A DNA stretch of 64,000 nt from Haploplasma axanthum (GCF_900660745.1 NZ_LR215048.1:372001-436000); one strand, 5' to 3'. Shown: positions 6,865-14,517, counted from the stretch's first letter. Notes: generated from the sequence alone by a model not told the origin. A program made the numbers and translations.

Positions 6865-8277
6865 ATGATGAAGCTGTTTAAAAATGCAACATTTTATACA
6901 ATGGAAGAAGAGAATAAAAAAACTAATATGGTTTTAACAGATAAAGGAGTAATTATTGCTACTGGTAATGACTGCCTAAGTTATGAGCCTAATGAAATAG
7001 TTGATTTAAACGGAAGTTATGTTTTTCCAGGCTTTACTGATGCACATATGCATTTAATTGGATATGGAAGAAAGTTACTTGCTAATGTTATTAAAACTAA
7101 TGACGTTATTAATGAAATAAAGAATTTTTATAATAGTGAAGATCTATTTGTTGAAGGATATTTTGATTCAGGTTTAACAAAAGACGATTTAGACGTAATT
7201 AGTAGCGATTATATGATCATTTTAAGACATAATGATTATCATAGTTTTACAGTTAATTCGAAAGTCTTAGAAAAAATTAGATTTGAACATAAAACGGGCA
7301 TATTATTAGAAGAAGATGCTAAGAAAGTTTTACCGATTTGGAGTAATTATTCTAAAGAATTATTAGAGAAAATGACTAATAAAGCAATTTTATCACTTTA
7401 TAAATATGGAATAACAGGTGTTCATACTGACGATTTATCGTATTTTAACAGTTATCAAGAAACACTTGGTATCTTAAATGAAATAACTAAAGAATATCCT
7501 TTTAGAATTAATATGTTGATTCATTATGATGTATTTGATGAATACATAGCTAATTATAATATTGACAATAAGTATTTAAAAGATATTCAAGTTAAGCTAT
7601 TTTACGATGGGACAATATCTTCAAAAACTGCATTGCTAAAAGAAAACTATAAAAATTTAAATACTAATGGATTAAGAATGGATAGCGAAAAAATCTTTTT
7701 AGAAAAAATAAAAAAAATAAGAGATAACAAACATAGTGTAGCAATCCATACAATTGGTGACTTAGCATTAAGTGAAGTAACTAATATTTTAATTAAATAT
7801 AAGAATGATAATGAAATGATTGATAGAATTGTTCATGCATCACTTGCAGATATGGAAACAATTAATAAACTAAGTAAAAGTAATATAGCATTAGATATTC
7901 AACCTTTATTTATTGAAAGTGATAAAGAGATTATTAGTGAAAATATAAATCATAATCCCCTAATATACCCATTTAAAGAATATAGTGATCATTGTATTAT
8001 CTTAAATGGTAGTAGTGATGCACCAGTTGAAAATCCAAATCCTTTATTAGGGATTTATCATATGGGAATTAGCAGATATGAAAGTATAAAAGCCTATACT
8101 GTTAATCCAGGAATAACAATTAATGATAATATTGGAATGATTAAAGTTGGATATAAAGCTGATTTTTCAGCCTTTAGCAAAGATTTAATGACTATTAGTT
8201 TAGAACAATTAAAAGAGAATGAAGTTTATGCTACGATAATAGATGAAAAAATAGTTTATAGAAATGAGGAAGAATAA
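6865..8277 (+). CDS. Amidohydrolase family protein (YtcJ/AepA-like)
   Basis: 470 residues of metal-dependent amidohydrolase type: an N-terminal beta-sandwich segment, the metal-binding DAHMHLIGYG at about residues 59-68, AIHTIGD around 293-299, and a late SSDAPVENPNPLLG carrying the conserved Asp. This arrangement matches the YtcJ/AepA subgroup, whose substrates are mostly unknown. No signal peptide, so cytosolic. GGCGG precedes two in-frame ATGs; either could start it. The stop overlaps the start of the next gene by one base (TAATG), indicating translational coupling with a Nudix hydrolase. Confidence 0.88.
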   Translation: MMKLFKNATFYTMEEENKKTNMVLTDKGVIIATGNDCLSYEPNEIVDLNGSYVFPGFTDAHMHLIGYGRKLLANVIKTNDVINEIKNFYNSEDLFVEGYFDSGLTKDDLDVISSDYMIILRHNDYHSFTVNSKVLEKIRFEHKTGILLEEDAKKVLPIWSNYSKELLEKMTNKAILSLYKYGITGVHTDDLSYFNSYQETLGILNEITKEYPFRINMLIHYDVFDEYIANYNIDNKYLKDIQVKLFYDGTISSKTALLKENYKNLNTNGLRMDSEKIFLEKIKKIRDNKHSVAIHTIGDLALSEVTNILIKYKNDNEMIDRIVHASLADMETINKLSKSNIALDIQPLFIESDKEIISENINHNPLIYPFKEYSDHCIILNGSSDAPVENPNPLLGIYHMGISRYESIKAYTVNPGITINDNIGMIKVGYKADFSAFSKDLMTISLEQLKENEVYATIIDEKIVYRNEEE

Positions 8278-8846
8278 TGTATATAGATGTTATAAAAAAA
8301 TATCAACCAATCAATGAACAAGAAGCGGTTGATAAAGCAGCAATTTTAGCTTTTATAAATAGAAACAGTGATTGTTTAAGCAGAGACAATATGATTGCTC
8401 ATTTAACGACATCAGCAATTGTAGTTAATATGGATTTAACAAAGGTTGTTTTTGCATATCATTTAATTTATAAAGCATGGGCTTGGGTTGGTGGACATAA
8501 TGACAATGATGATGATTGTTTGAATGTTGCAATAAAAGAAGCAAAAGAAGAGACAGGACTAAAGAATATTGAACCATACTTAAATACTCCAATTATGATA
8601 GATATAATTAAGGTGCAAAATCATATTAAACATGGTAAATATATTCCTGATCACCTACATTTGAATTTAACATATTTGTTAGTTGCTGATGAAAATGAAG
8701 AATTAAAGATTAAAGAAGATGAAAATAGTGGTGTTAAATGGTTTGCATTAGAGGATATGATTAATATAACCTCAGAAGAAAGAATGAAACCTATTTATCA
8801 AAAAGCATTTGATTTTGTTAATAAGTTAAGAAATAATAGAAAATAA
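8277..8846 (+). CDS. Nudix hydrolase
   Basis: 189 residues with a recognisable but imperfect Nudix box: GGHNDNDDD...KEAKEETGL. The EExGL end is intact, the Arg of the REx core is Lys, and the upstream Glu is Asp-like. It resembles Nudix proteins of roughly this size that carry an N-terminal helical extension. The substrate is unknown. It is coupled to the amidohydrolase gene by a 1-bp overlap, so the pair probably forms a small operon. The tRNA-Ser gene follows 38 bp later, on its own -10. Confidence 0.82.
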   Translation: MYIDVIKKYQPINEQEAVDKAAILAFINRNSDCLSRDNMIAHLTTSAIVVNMDLTKVVFAYHLIYKAWAWVGGHNDNDDDCLNVAIKEAKEETGLKNIEPYLNTPIMIDIIKVQNHIKHGKYIPDHLHLNLTYLLVADENEELKIKEDENSGVKWFALEDMINITSEERMKPIYQKAFDFVNKLRNNRK

Positions 8847-8884
8847 AAAAATATTTGAATAATTAAGTGCTATAATCTAAAAAG

Positions 8885-8974
8885 TGGAAGCGTATCGAAG
8901 AGGTCATAACGAGCTTGACTCGAAATCAAGTTGTCTGAAAGGGCACGCGGGTTCGAATCCCGCCGCTTCCGCCA
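8885..8974 (+). tRNA. tRNA-Ser (anticodon CGA)
   Basis: A 90-nt tRNA with a 7-bp acceptor stem (GGAAGCG/CGCTTCC), anticodon stem CTTGA/TCAAG around the loop CTCGAAA giving anticodon CGA (reads UCG), a long class II variable arm, T-arm GCGGG-TTCGAAT-CCCGC, discriminator G and an encoded CCA. The long variable arm and anticodon identify serine. A TATAAT at 8871-8876 sits just upstream. Confidence 0.97.
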
Positions 8975-9016
8975 TATCTATAATGACCTCATTTTGTTTT
9001 TAATAACGTATAGAGT

Positions 9017-9046
9017 AATCCTTGCATATTTATGTGAGGATTTTTA
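9017..9046 (+). terminator. Terminator downstream of tRNA-Ser
   Basis: AATCCT (9017-9022) pairs with AGGATT (9037-9042), with an inner CAT/ATG, followed by TTTTATT. In the gene-free stretch from 8975 to 9299 I see only this terminator and the promoter/operator block at 9219-9282; 9050-9215 looks plain AT-rich. Confidence 0.7.
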
Positions 9047-9218
9047 TTATGTGATTTAGCTGATTTATTTAGTAGTAATTAATTCTAATATTATAATGAA
9101 AGTCAAACAAAAAGTCTGTATCGTAATAGTTTGCAAATGAGAATTTCTAATTTCTAGAAATAAAATCGACTAATTAAACAAGGTATCCTTGAATGTTAAA
9201 TATTTTTCAGTATAAAAA

Positions 9219-9282
9219 TGTAAAGTTCTCTTGACATTATTTAAAATGTGATATACAATAAAAATGTAAAGAACATTTAACA
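9219..9282 (+). promoter_or_regulatory. Promoter with two palindromic operators
   Basis: The promoter is TTGACA (9231-9236), a 17-bp spacer and TACAAT (9254-9259). Two 18-bp imperfect palindromes of the form TGTAAA...TTRACA flank it: TGTAAAGTTCTCTTGACA (9219-9236), which covers the -35 box, and TGTAAAGAACATTTAACA (9265-9282), just past the start of transcription. Both begin within a 12-bp direct repeat, AAAAATGTAAAG. This layout suits repression by the HTH protein encoded at 9641. Confidence 0.75.
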
Positions 9283-9299
9283 TTAATGGAGGTATGAAA

Positions 9300-9629
9300 A
9301 TGAAAAAAAATGAGATGGAAAAAACCATCAAACTACGTTCTGAAGAAATAAGTTATAAAGTTGCAATATTTGCTCTAGCAATTTGGACTCTATATGAAAG
9401 TATTAATATGGTGATAAATAAAACTAAAAGTTTGAACATTCCGATGTATATTTTAATAGTACTTTTATGTGTGCAAAGATTTACAGAGATGTATATTAGC
9501 AAAAAAATGGTTGATGGTGATGATGAATATAAAGAACCAAATAAGTTGCTATGGACAATTGGGTCAATTGTAATAGTTGTTTTACTTATTGTTGCAATTG
9601 GTATAACAGTTTATGCTACATTGAGCTAG
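9300..9629 (+). CDS. Small membrane protein (two to three TM segments), partner of HTH regulator
   Basis: A 109-residue protein with a charged N-terminus and hydrophobic segments near residues 21-34, 47-60 and 84-106, with no catalytic motif. I choose the ATG at 9300 because TGGAGG lies at proper spacing; the ATG at 9294 would abut it. It resembles DUF-type membrane proteins commonly encoded just before a ~65-residue XRE regulator in Bacillota; the role of such pairs is unclear. The HTH gene follows after 11 bp in one operon under the 9231 promoter. Confidence 0.7.
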   Translation: MKKNEMEKTIKLRSEEISYKVAIFALAIWTLYESINMVINKTKSLNIPMYILIVLLCVQRFTEMYISKKMVDGDDEYKEPNKLLWTIGSIVIVVLLIVAIGITVYATLS

Positions 9630-9640
9630 AAGTTAATTGT

Positions 9641-9832
9641 ATGAAGAATAACGTTAAAGAAATTAGAAAACAAATTGGTTTAAGACAAGAAGATATGGCA
9701 CAAAAATTAGGAGTTAGCCGTCAAACAATTATAGCGATTGAAAATGATAAGTATGATCCATCATTGGAACTTGCTATGAAAATTTCTCGTTTATTTGATT
9801 TGTCTATTGAAGATATCTTTATTTTAGAATAG
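9641..9832 (+). CDS. XRE-family HTH regulator (small, single domain)
   Basis: 63 residues consisting almost only of a Cro/cI-type helix-turn-helix: IRKQIGLRQEDMAQKLGVSR as helices 1-3, then the family-typical NDKYDPSLELAMKI and LFDLSIEDIF tail. It belongs to the short YozG-like regulators paired with membrane proteins. The start MKNNVKEI is 11 bp after the previous stop. The two operators at its operon promoter suggest autorepression. No sensor domain is present, so any signal would have to come from a partner. Confidence 0.88.
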   Translation: MKNNVKEIRKQIGLRQEDMAQKLGVSRQTIIAIENDKYDPSLELAMKISRLFDLSIEDIFILE

Positions 9833-9855
9833 AGATAATAAATTGGAGAGGGAAT

Positions 9856-10557
9856 ATGGAAATCGAAAAGTTCTTTAAGAGTTGGTATCGAGTATTTGCA
9901 ACAAATGTATCTAAAGATATTATGAATAAACGAGTACTTTCTAAAGGAAATTTACCATGGCATATTTTTACATGGGGAGAAGTAGGATCAATAGAAGGAC
10001 TAGAAGCTTTGAATTGTTTAAAAAAGAGTGATTTTACTGAAGTCATAGCTTTTAGTGGATATCCTAATAATTTTTCAAAGATTAAGAAAATAAAATCGAA
10101 TGCTGATTTAGAAAAATTATTAGATAATCGTAATGATATTTATATTACTGCTAAAGATTTTTCATGGACTTTTGTTAAAACACATGAAAGTAATTTAGGA
10201 CCTTATTTTAAATTCAAAGAACTAAAAAATTGTTTAAATTGGTATTGGGATGGATTACATGATGCAAAAATTATTAAAGTGGCTGAGGTTAATTCTGATA
10301 TTAAAAATAAAAAAAATTATTTAGAATTGCTTCTTGATTCTAGGCAAGCAATTGTTGATAATAAAGTAAAAAATATTCGTTTATATGATTATAAGTTTAA
10401 AGATGGAAATTTAGAAAGTATAAAGACTTTTTGGATAAGTGATTCTTTGGAAAAAAATGAAAATAGATATATAATAACGTTAGAAACTGCAGATATTCAT
10501 AATAATAAATCAATCTTAAAAATAGAGTTTGATTATGCAGAAGTAAAAAGACATTAA
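9856..10557 (+). CDS. DUF4275-like protein with C-terminal extension
   Basis: 233 residues. The first ~125 (W-HIFTWGEV, LEG/IEGLEAL, the Tyr-Ile-Thr-Ala-Lys-Asp-Phe-Ser-Trp-Thr block, then KTHESNLGPYF) look like the DUF4275 family, of unknown function. The remaining ~105 residues (YWDGLHDAKI... then beta-rich) resemble no family I can name and may be a second domain. Cytosolic, AT-rich like its neighbours. GGAGAGGG precedes the ATG 23 bp after the HTH gene, so it may be in that operon. It ends at a bidirectional terminator. Confidence 0.55.
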   Translation: MEIEKFFKSWYRVFATNVSKDIMNKRVLSKGNLPWHIFTWGEVGSIEGLEALNCLKKSDFTEVIAFSGYPNNFSKIKKIKSNADLEKLLDNRNDIYITAKDFSWTFVKTHESNLGPYFKFKELKNCLNWYWDGLHDAKIIKVAEVNSDIKNKKNYLELLLDSRQAIVDNKVKNIRLYDYKFKDGNLESIKTFWISDSLEKNENRYIITLETADIHNNKSILKIEFDYAEVKRH

Positions 10558-10560
10558 GTA

Positions 10561-10590
10561 AAAAAATCTGGATAATTTCCAGATTTTTTA
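10561..10590. terminator. Rho-independent terminator (bidirectional)
   Basis: AAATCTGGA and TCCAGATTT with a short AT loop, A-rich before and T-rich after. It ends the plus-strand DUF4275 transcript and could end the convergent repressor gene, whose stop is at 10620. Confidence 0.85.
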
Positions 10591-10619
10591 TTTATTAATA
10601 GTATTAATTTTTTATAGTA

Positions 10620-11231
10620 TCATTTTATTTGTTCGTTTCTTAGATGAGGACGATAAAATCCGTAGACTACACCTGTTATAATTATGGTTGAATTATTCTT
10701 CACAATTAAAGGATCATAAAGATTATTATCAGGGAGCAACATAAGTTCATTATTTGTTTTTCTATATCTTCTAATAAAGGCATTTTTATCAATTGTTCCA
10801 ACAAGAACAAGATCATTGTTTTCCGGTTCTTTCTTAAGATTAATTAAAACGTAATCTCCATCATAAAATGTAGGAGACATTGAATCATCATCTATCTTAA
10901 AGTAAATATAGTTTTCTTTTATATCAACATCAGCAGTTAAGTAACCGATAGAATCTTTAAGATTAAATTTTCCATTAACTAGAGAAGTAATAATAGGAAT
11001 AGGTTTAAAAGTATTTTCTTTCAAAACAAACTTTTCATTATCAGATAGACAAAGCAAATAATCAGAAGAAACACCAAAGAACTCAGACAACACTTTAATG
11101 TGTTGTTGAGATAAAAATGATTCTCCTCTTTCAATTCTAGCAAGTTGACTATAATTGATATTAACTTTTTCATCTAATTCTCTTAAAGAAAGGTTATTTC
11201 GCTTTCTTAGTTCTTTTAATCTTGTTTTCAT
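10620..11231 (-). CDS. XRE/S24-like repressor (LexA/cI type)
   Basis: 203 residues: an N-terminal XRE helix-turn-helix (LKELRKRNNLSLRELDEKVN, about residues 5-24) and a C-terminal S24/LexA-like domain from about residue 105. The catalytic-type Ser is present in DDSMSP, but the Lys expected in the later A-x-V-K-R motif appears as Arg (AFIRRY), so self-cleavage may be lost. I start at the ATG at 11231, where the HTH begins, because the likely -10 (11286-11291) puts the transcript start downstream of a more distant TTG. No clear Shine-Dalgarno is visible. Phage-type repressor without a surrounding prophage. Confidence 0.82.
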   Translation of the reverse strand: MKTRLKELRKRNNLSLRELDEKVNINYSQLARIERGESFLSQQHIKVLSEFFGVSSDYLLCLSDNEKFVLKENTFKPIPIITSLVNGKFNLKDSIGYLTADVDIKENYIYFKIDDDSMSPTFYDGDYVLINLKKEPENNDLVLVGTIDKNAFIRRYRKTNNELMLLPDNNLYDPLIVKNNSTIIITGVVYGFYRPHLRNEQIK

Positions 11232-11251
11232 AGTATTGATTTTATGTTTTT

Positions 11252-11291
11252 TTGAATGCTCATTCAACAACTTGAAACTATTTGTATTATA
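11252..11291 (-). promoter_or_regulatory. Promoter and operator of the S24-type repressor gene
   Basis: On the minus strand a TATAAT (11291-11286) precedes the gene. Between it and the ATG lies a perfect dyad, TTGAATG-CT-CATTCAA (11252-11267), a probable autoregulatory operator. Related dyads occur at 11335-11350 and 11629-11644. Confidence 0.55.
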
Positions 11292-11334
11292 TTGCCACAA
11301 TTTTGTTGATAATACGTTCAAATAAAACTGCTAT

Positions 11335-11350
11335 TTGAATTGATAATTCA
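11335..11350. promoter_or_regulatory. Second repressor-type dyad
   Basis: TGAATT-GAT-AATTCA (11336-11350) shares the TGAAT/ATTCA half-sites with the operator at 11252-11267. It lies in the ~555-bp gap upstream of the repressor. Between 11355 and 11595 I see no gene or strong signal. Confidence 0.4.
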
Positions 11351-11599
11351 CAATATAGAAAAGGGTAATAGTTTTGTAGTCTTCTAGTTCAAAGAAAGAA
11401 GTGTTTATATAAATTTAAAATAAAAATCTTATATTTATTTTTGATGTCTAAATTAAAGATGTTATTGTCTACGGTTTATATGAATAAATATTAGGTATTT
11501 TTAAAAAGCTGAAAATTAACAAGTTAATAATTATTATTTATACTTATTGGATCATATATTAAAACTCTTATAGATTTGATAGGATTGATTGATTTAGCA

Positions 11600-11628
11600 T
11601 TGACAATGTGTCTAATAAGTTGTATAAT
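11600..11628 (+). promoter_or_regulatory. Consensus sigma-A promoter in the gap
   Basis: TTGACA (11600-11605), exactly 17 bp, TATAAT (11623-11628): a perfect consensus, stronger than most promoters in the window. TTGAATG, the half-site of the repressor operator, starts at 11629, right where RNA polymerase would leave. Confidence 0.85.
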
Positions 11629-11633
11629 TTGAA

Positions 11634-11740
11634 TGAATAGTTCACAAATGCTTGGCGTGTATAAAAGATGATGGATGAACTATTTACAAAAACAATATTC
11701 TTATGGAAAAAAAAGTTTCTTTAAACGGAGACTTTTTTTC
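11634..11740 (+). ncRNA. Candidate small structured RNA (or very short mRNA)
   Basis: The consensus promoter at 11600-11628 is followed within ~110 nt by a terminator: AAAGTTTC (11712-11719), GAGACTTT (11728-11735) and a T run to 11739. The transcript contains a long-range 9-bp helix, AATAGTTCA (11636-11644) with TGAACTATT (11675-11683). Two tiny reading frames lie inside, 7 codons from 11648 and 18 codons from 11668 (MMDELF...WKKKFL, ending at 11724), neither with a convincing Shine-Dalgarno. It is unlike SRP RNA, 6S RNA or tmRNA. It could be a regulatory RNA or encode a tiny peptide. Confidence 0.55.
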
Positions 11741-11786
11741 TTTATTAAAATGATATAATAATAAATAAGAATTGAGGTTGATTTGT

Positions 11787-12272
11787 ATGAAGTATTGTCC
11801 TGAATGTGGTAATAAGTTAATAGATGCAATAGTGGATGAAACTAAAGTTAGAAAATGTAATAATTGTGGTTATGTTGATTGGGGAAATTTGATTAATGTT
11901 GCTGCAGTTGTTGTTGCTTTTAATGATAAAAATGAGTTTTTGATGGTTTCCTTAAAAGGTCGGGAAAAGGGTAAATTAACATTTCCTGGAGGATATCGAA
12001 ATATTGGGGAAACAATTGAAGAAGCAGCAATCAGAGAGTTCTACGAAGAAACAGGAATGCGTGTTACTGATTTAGAATTATATAAATTCTTTACTAAGGA
12101 CGAGCAAAGATTACTTTGGGTAGTCTATAGAGGTGTATTACCAAAAGAAATTAAGTTTGTGGATAACAATGAAACAGAAGAAATCTATTTAGTAAGTAAA
12201 GATCATAGAATTGATGAATCAAAATTAAGAGGATTACTTACTAAACAAGTTTATTTAGAAATACTTAAATGA
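11787..12272 (+). CDS. Nudix hydrolase with N-terminal zinc ribbon
   Basis: 161 residues: a zinc ribbon at about residues 1-30 (CPECG...CNNCGY) and a Nudix domain with a textbook box, GGYRNIGETIEEAAIREFYE followed by ETGM. The combination resembles NADH pyrophosphatase-type and related nucleotide-cleaving Nudix enzymes; the substrate is not determined. I use the ATG at 11787, 9 bp after TGAGG, rather than a TTG upstream. An extended -10 (TGATATAAT, 11751-11759) sits just upstream. It heads a run of four same-strand genes with short gaps. Confidence 0.87.
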   Translation: MKYCPECGNKLIDAIVDETKVRKCNNCGYVDWGNLINVAAVVVAFNDKNEFLMVSLKGREKGKLTFPGGYRNIGETIEEAAIREFYEETGMRVTDLELYKFFTKDEQRLLWVVYRGVLPKEIKFVDNNETEEIYLVSKDHRIDESKLRGLLTKQVYLEILK

Positions 12273-12308
12273 TTTTTTAGTTAAAATAAATGTGAAAGAG
12301 AAAATAAA

Positions 12309-12887
12309 ATGAAGCGAAAATTGAAAGTCTTGGCGTTATTAGGTTTAGTATTGTATTTTATGCATGTTATACTAGGAAACATCTTAAATCATGGTTATAA
12401 TCCCTTAAAACAAGCTGTAAGTGATCTAACAGCAGATGGAGCAAGCAATGTTATTCTAATTAGATTAATAACATTCTTAAGTGGTTTGTTATTCTCAGTT
12501 TGTTTAATAGTATTGAGTCTTAAAATAAGAAAAAAAGGAATAATTGGATTTGCATGTATGCAGTGTGTATCAACAATTGGATATTTAATTTTTCCATTAT
12601 CTAATAAAGGAGATTACAAAGATATCGGACACCTTGTTGTTACAGGAATAGTTGTTTTATTATCAATAGTGTCAATTATATTAGTATACTTAGATGAAAG
12701 AAAAATTAATAAGAAGTTTAGTATATTTAGTTTAGTTGTTTTATTAGTTATGTTTTTGGGAGCAATGTTCTCAAATATTCTTTCAGATAGTTATTTTGGA
12801 GTTGCAGAGAGATTTACTGTATATAGTGTTATTATATATATGTACATATTAGTTGTTTATTATTCTAAAAAGATAAAGAATGGGTGA
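12309..12887 (+). CDS. DUF998 family membrane protein
   Basis: 192 residues with six hydrophobic segments and the DUF998-type first loop (ILGNILNHGYNPLKQAVSDL). Related proteins are integral membrane proteins of unknown function. GTGAAAGAG precedes the ATG. The gene overlaps or abuts the GNAT gene behind it, suggesting one transcript. Confidence 0.8.
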   Translation: MKRKLKVLALLGLVLYFMHVILGNILNHGYNPLKQAVSDLTADGASNVILIRLITFLSGLLFSVCLIVLSLKIRKKGIIGFACMQCVSTIGYLIFPLSNKGDYKDIGHLVVTGIVVLLSIVSIILVYLDERKINKKFSIFSLVVLLVMFLGAMFSNILSDSYFGVAERFTVYSVIIYMYILVVYYSKKIKNG

Positions 12888-12891
12888 TTTT

Positions 12892-13389
12892 ATGGAAACA
12901 GAGAGATTAATATTAAGACCAGTTAGTCATAGTGATATTAACGATATTTTTAAATATTTTGATTCGAAAGTTACTAAGTATATGTATCCAAGACCATCTA
13001 AAACGATTGAAGAAGTGAGAACAATTGTTGATTCAATGATTTTACAAAGAGAAAGTAAAACAGATTATATTTACTCAATTCTAAAAAAATCGACAAATGA
13101 GTTTATTGGTTTAGTTGGACTACATAATTTAAAAAATGTAACTCCTGAAGTTGGACTTTGGACAAAACTAGAATCTCATGGTAATCATTATGGAAGAGAG
13201 GCCGCTTCAAGAGTAATTCAATATGCAAAAGAATTAGGATATAAGAAACTTGTTTACCCGGTTGATAAAAGAAATATTGCTAGTAAGAAAATACCTTTAT
13301 TTTTTAATGCGAAAGTTATTAAAGAGGAAATAAAGAAAAACCGAAGTGGCGATACTTTAGATATTGAAGTATATGAAATAGTCTTATAG
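12892..13389 (+). CDS. GNAT family N-acetyltransferase (RimJ/RimL-like)
   Basis: 165 residues starting METERLILRP, the usual first strand of the RimJ/L-type GNAT fold, with FIGLVGL and the later EVGLWTK and YGREAASRVI, the last two covering the acetyl-CoA-binding region. It should transfer an acetyl group to an amine; whether protein N-terminus or small molecule is unknown. I prefer the ATG at 12892, behind GGGTGA, to the ATG at 12880. It lies in a run with the Nudix, DUF998 and HExxH genes. Confidence 0.83.
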   Translation: METERLILRPVSHSDINDIFKYFDSKVTKYMYPRPSKTIEEVRTIVDSMILQRESKTDYIYSILKKSTNEFIGLVGLHNLKNVTPEVGLWTKLESHGNHYGREAASRVIQYAKELGYKKLVYPVDKRNIASKKIPLFFNAKVIKEEIKKNRSGDTLDIEVYEIVL

Positions 13390-13397
13390 AGGTGCTT

Positions 13398-14432
13398 ATG
13401 AAATTAGAGATAATATATAAAAATATTAATGAAAAGCTAGAAAAATTAAATTTTGAAGAGATTTGGCCAAACTTTAAGAAATATAAATTTGCTATTTATA
13501 GTTCAAAAGAAGTTTGTATTAATGGTGAAATAATTCCTTATAATGAAAGTTTTATAGGTAATACAGCAATAAAATACCAAGATGAGTTAATTGCTATATG
13601 GAATTATGAAATGGATCCAGTCTATGATATTGATATTTTAACGGCAAGTCTTGTTCATGAAATGTTTCATTGTTTTCAGATGGAAAATGGAGAAGCGAGA
13701 TATCCAAATGACTTGGAAATTCTAATGTACCCAAATGAACTTTCAAACTATCAAGCAAAGCTAAATGAGAATAAAGTTTTAGTTGATTCTTTGAATGGTA
13801 ATAAAAAGCTTGATTTATTTGTTTCAATTAGAAACTACAGATATAAGTTAATTGGCACTAATATAATTAATGAATATAAAACAGAAACAATTGAAGGAAC
13901 AGCGGAGTATGTTTTTTTAGTGGCTTTAAAACAATTATCAAATGATAAGTATTTAGAAAGAGTTTTAATTTATAAAGAAAATATCATTAATATGAATTTA
14001 ATTTTCGATATTAGAAGAATATCTTATTATGTTGGAGCATTATATTATTTGTTACTTGATCAAAATGGAATTGATTTTAAGAGTTTTAGTTTTAAAAGTA
14101 AGCGAACAGTTTATGAGTTAATTAAGAGAAATGAAGTTGAATCATATGATAATTTAGTGATTGATTCAGAATTAAAAGTTATTTTTAATGAATTAGTTTT
14201 AAAAAGAAAAATGAAAGTTAATGTCTTCAAAAAATTAGAAAAAACGGATTTGAATACTAAATATCAAATTAAAGGGTATGATCCGATGAATATGTTTATG
14301 TATAATGAATACATATTTTGTTCACACTTTATTTTAATTGGGAATGAAAAAGAGAATATTTATATTAATCAGCCAGTTATGTTAGAAATTGAAAAAGAAA
14401 ATGGAATAAAAGTAATTAGATATTTTAAATAA
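13398..14432 (+). CDS. Putative zinc metallopeptidase-like protein (HExxH)
   Basis: 344 residues, not from a family I can name. A clear HEMFH zinc-binding motif lies near residue 90 within LVHEMFHCFQMENGEARY, and about 80 residues later ETIEGTAEYVFLVAL offers a Glu-rich third-ligand segment, as in gluzincins. No signal peptide or membrane segment, so cytosolic. The C-terminal ~100 residues are beta-rich and uncharacterised. The ATG at 13398 follows AGAGGTG; the GTG two codons upstream overlaps that site. It is the last gene of the Nudix-DUF998-GNAT run and ends at the triple hairpin repeat. Confidence 0.6.
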   Translation: MKLEIIYKNINEKLEKLNFEEIWPNFKKYKFAIYSSKEVCINGEIIPYNESFIGNTAIKYQDELIAIWNYEMDPVYDIDILTASLVHEMFHCFQMENGEARYPNDLEILMYPNELSNYQAKLNENKVLVDSLNGNKKLDLFVSIRNYRYKLIGTNIINEYKTETIEGTAEYVFLVALKQLSNDKYLERVLIYKENIINMNLIFDIRRISYYVGALYYLLLDQNGIDFKSFSFKSKRTVYELIKRNEVESYDNLVIDSELKVIFNELVLKRKMKVNVFKKLEKTDLNTKYQIKGYDPMNMFMYNEYIFCSHFILIGNEKENIYINQPVMLEIEKENGIKVIRYFK

Positions 14433-14517
14433 ATCGCACTTTCAAATGCGAAAAAACAAAAATCGCAGTTTAAAATGCGAAATTAGATAAATCGCACTTT
14501 TAAATGCGATTTTTTTG
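14433..14517 (+). repeat. Three tandem 29-bp repeats forming hairpins, the last a terminator
   Basis: Units begin at 14433, 14462 and 14491, exactly 29 bp apart. Each has a conserved 19-nt core of the form ATCGCA-STTTYAA-ATGCGA that folds as TCGCA/TGCGA, with a 10-nt variable spacer. The third is followed by seven T residues and makes a rho-independent terminator behind the HExxH gene. The core is too short and the spacers too small for a CRISPR array. Confidence 0.85.

Noticed and set aside
9551-9640. 30-residue extension before the small HTH protein
   Set aside because: It lies inside the upstream membrane protein gene and reads as Cys/Asn-rich noise.
11232-11321. 30-residue N-terminal extension of the S24-type repressor from a TTG
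   Set aside because: It begins upstream of the likely transcript start and covers the operator dyad; the HTH domain starts at 11231.
14433-14517. Possible CRISPR array
   Set aside because: Only three units, a 19-bp palindromic core, 10-bp spacers and no cas genes nearby; the last unit is a terminator.
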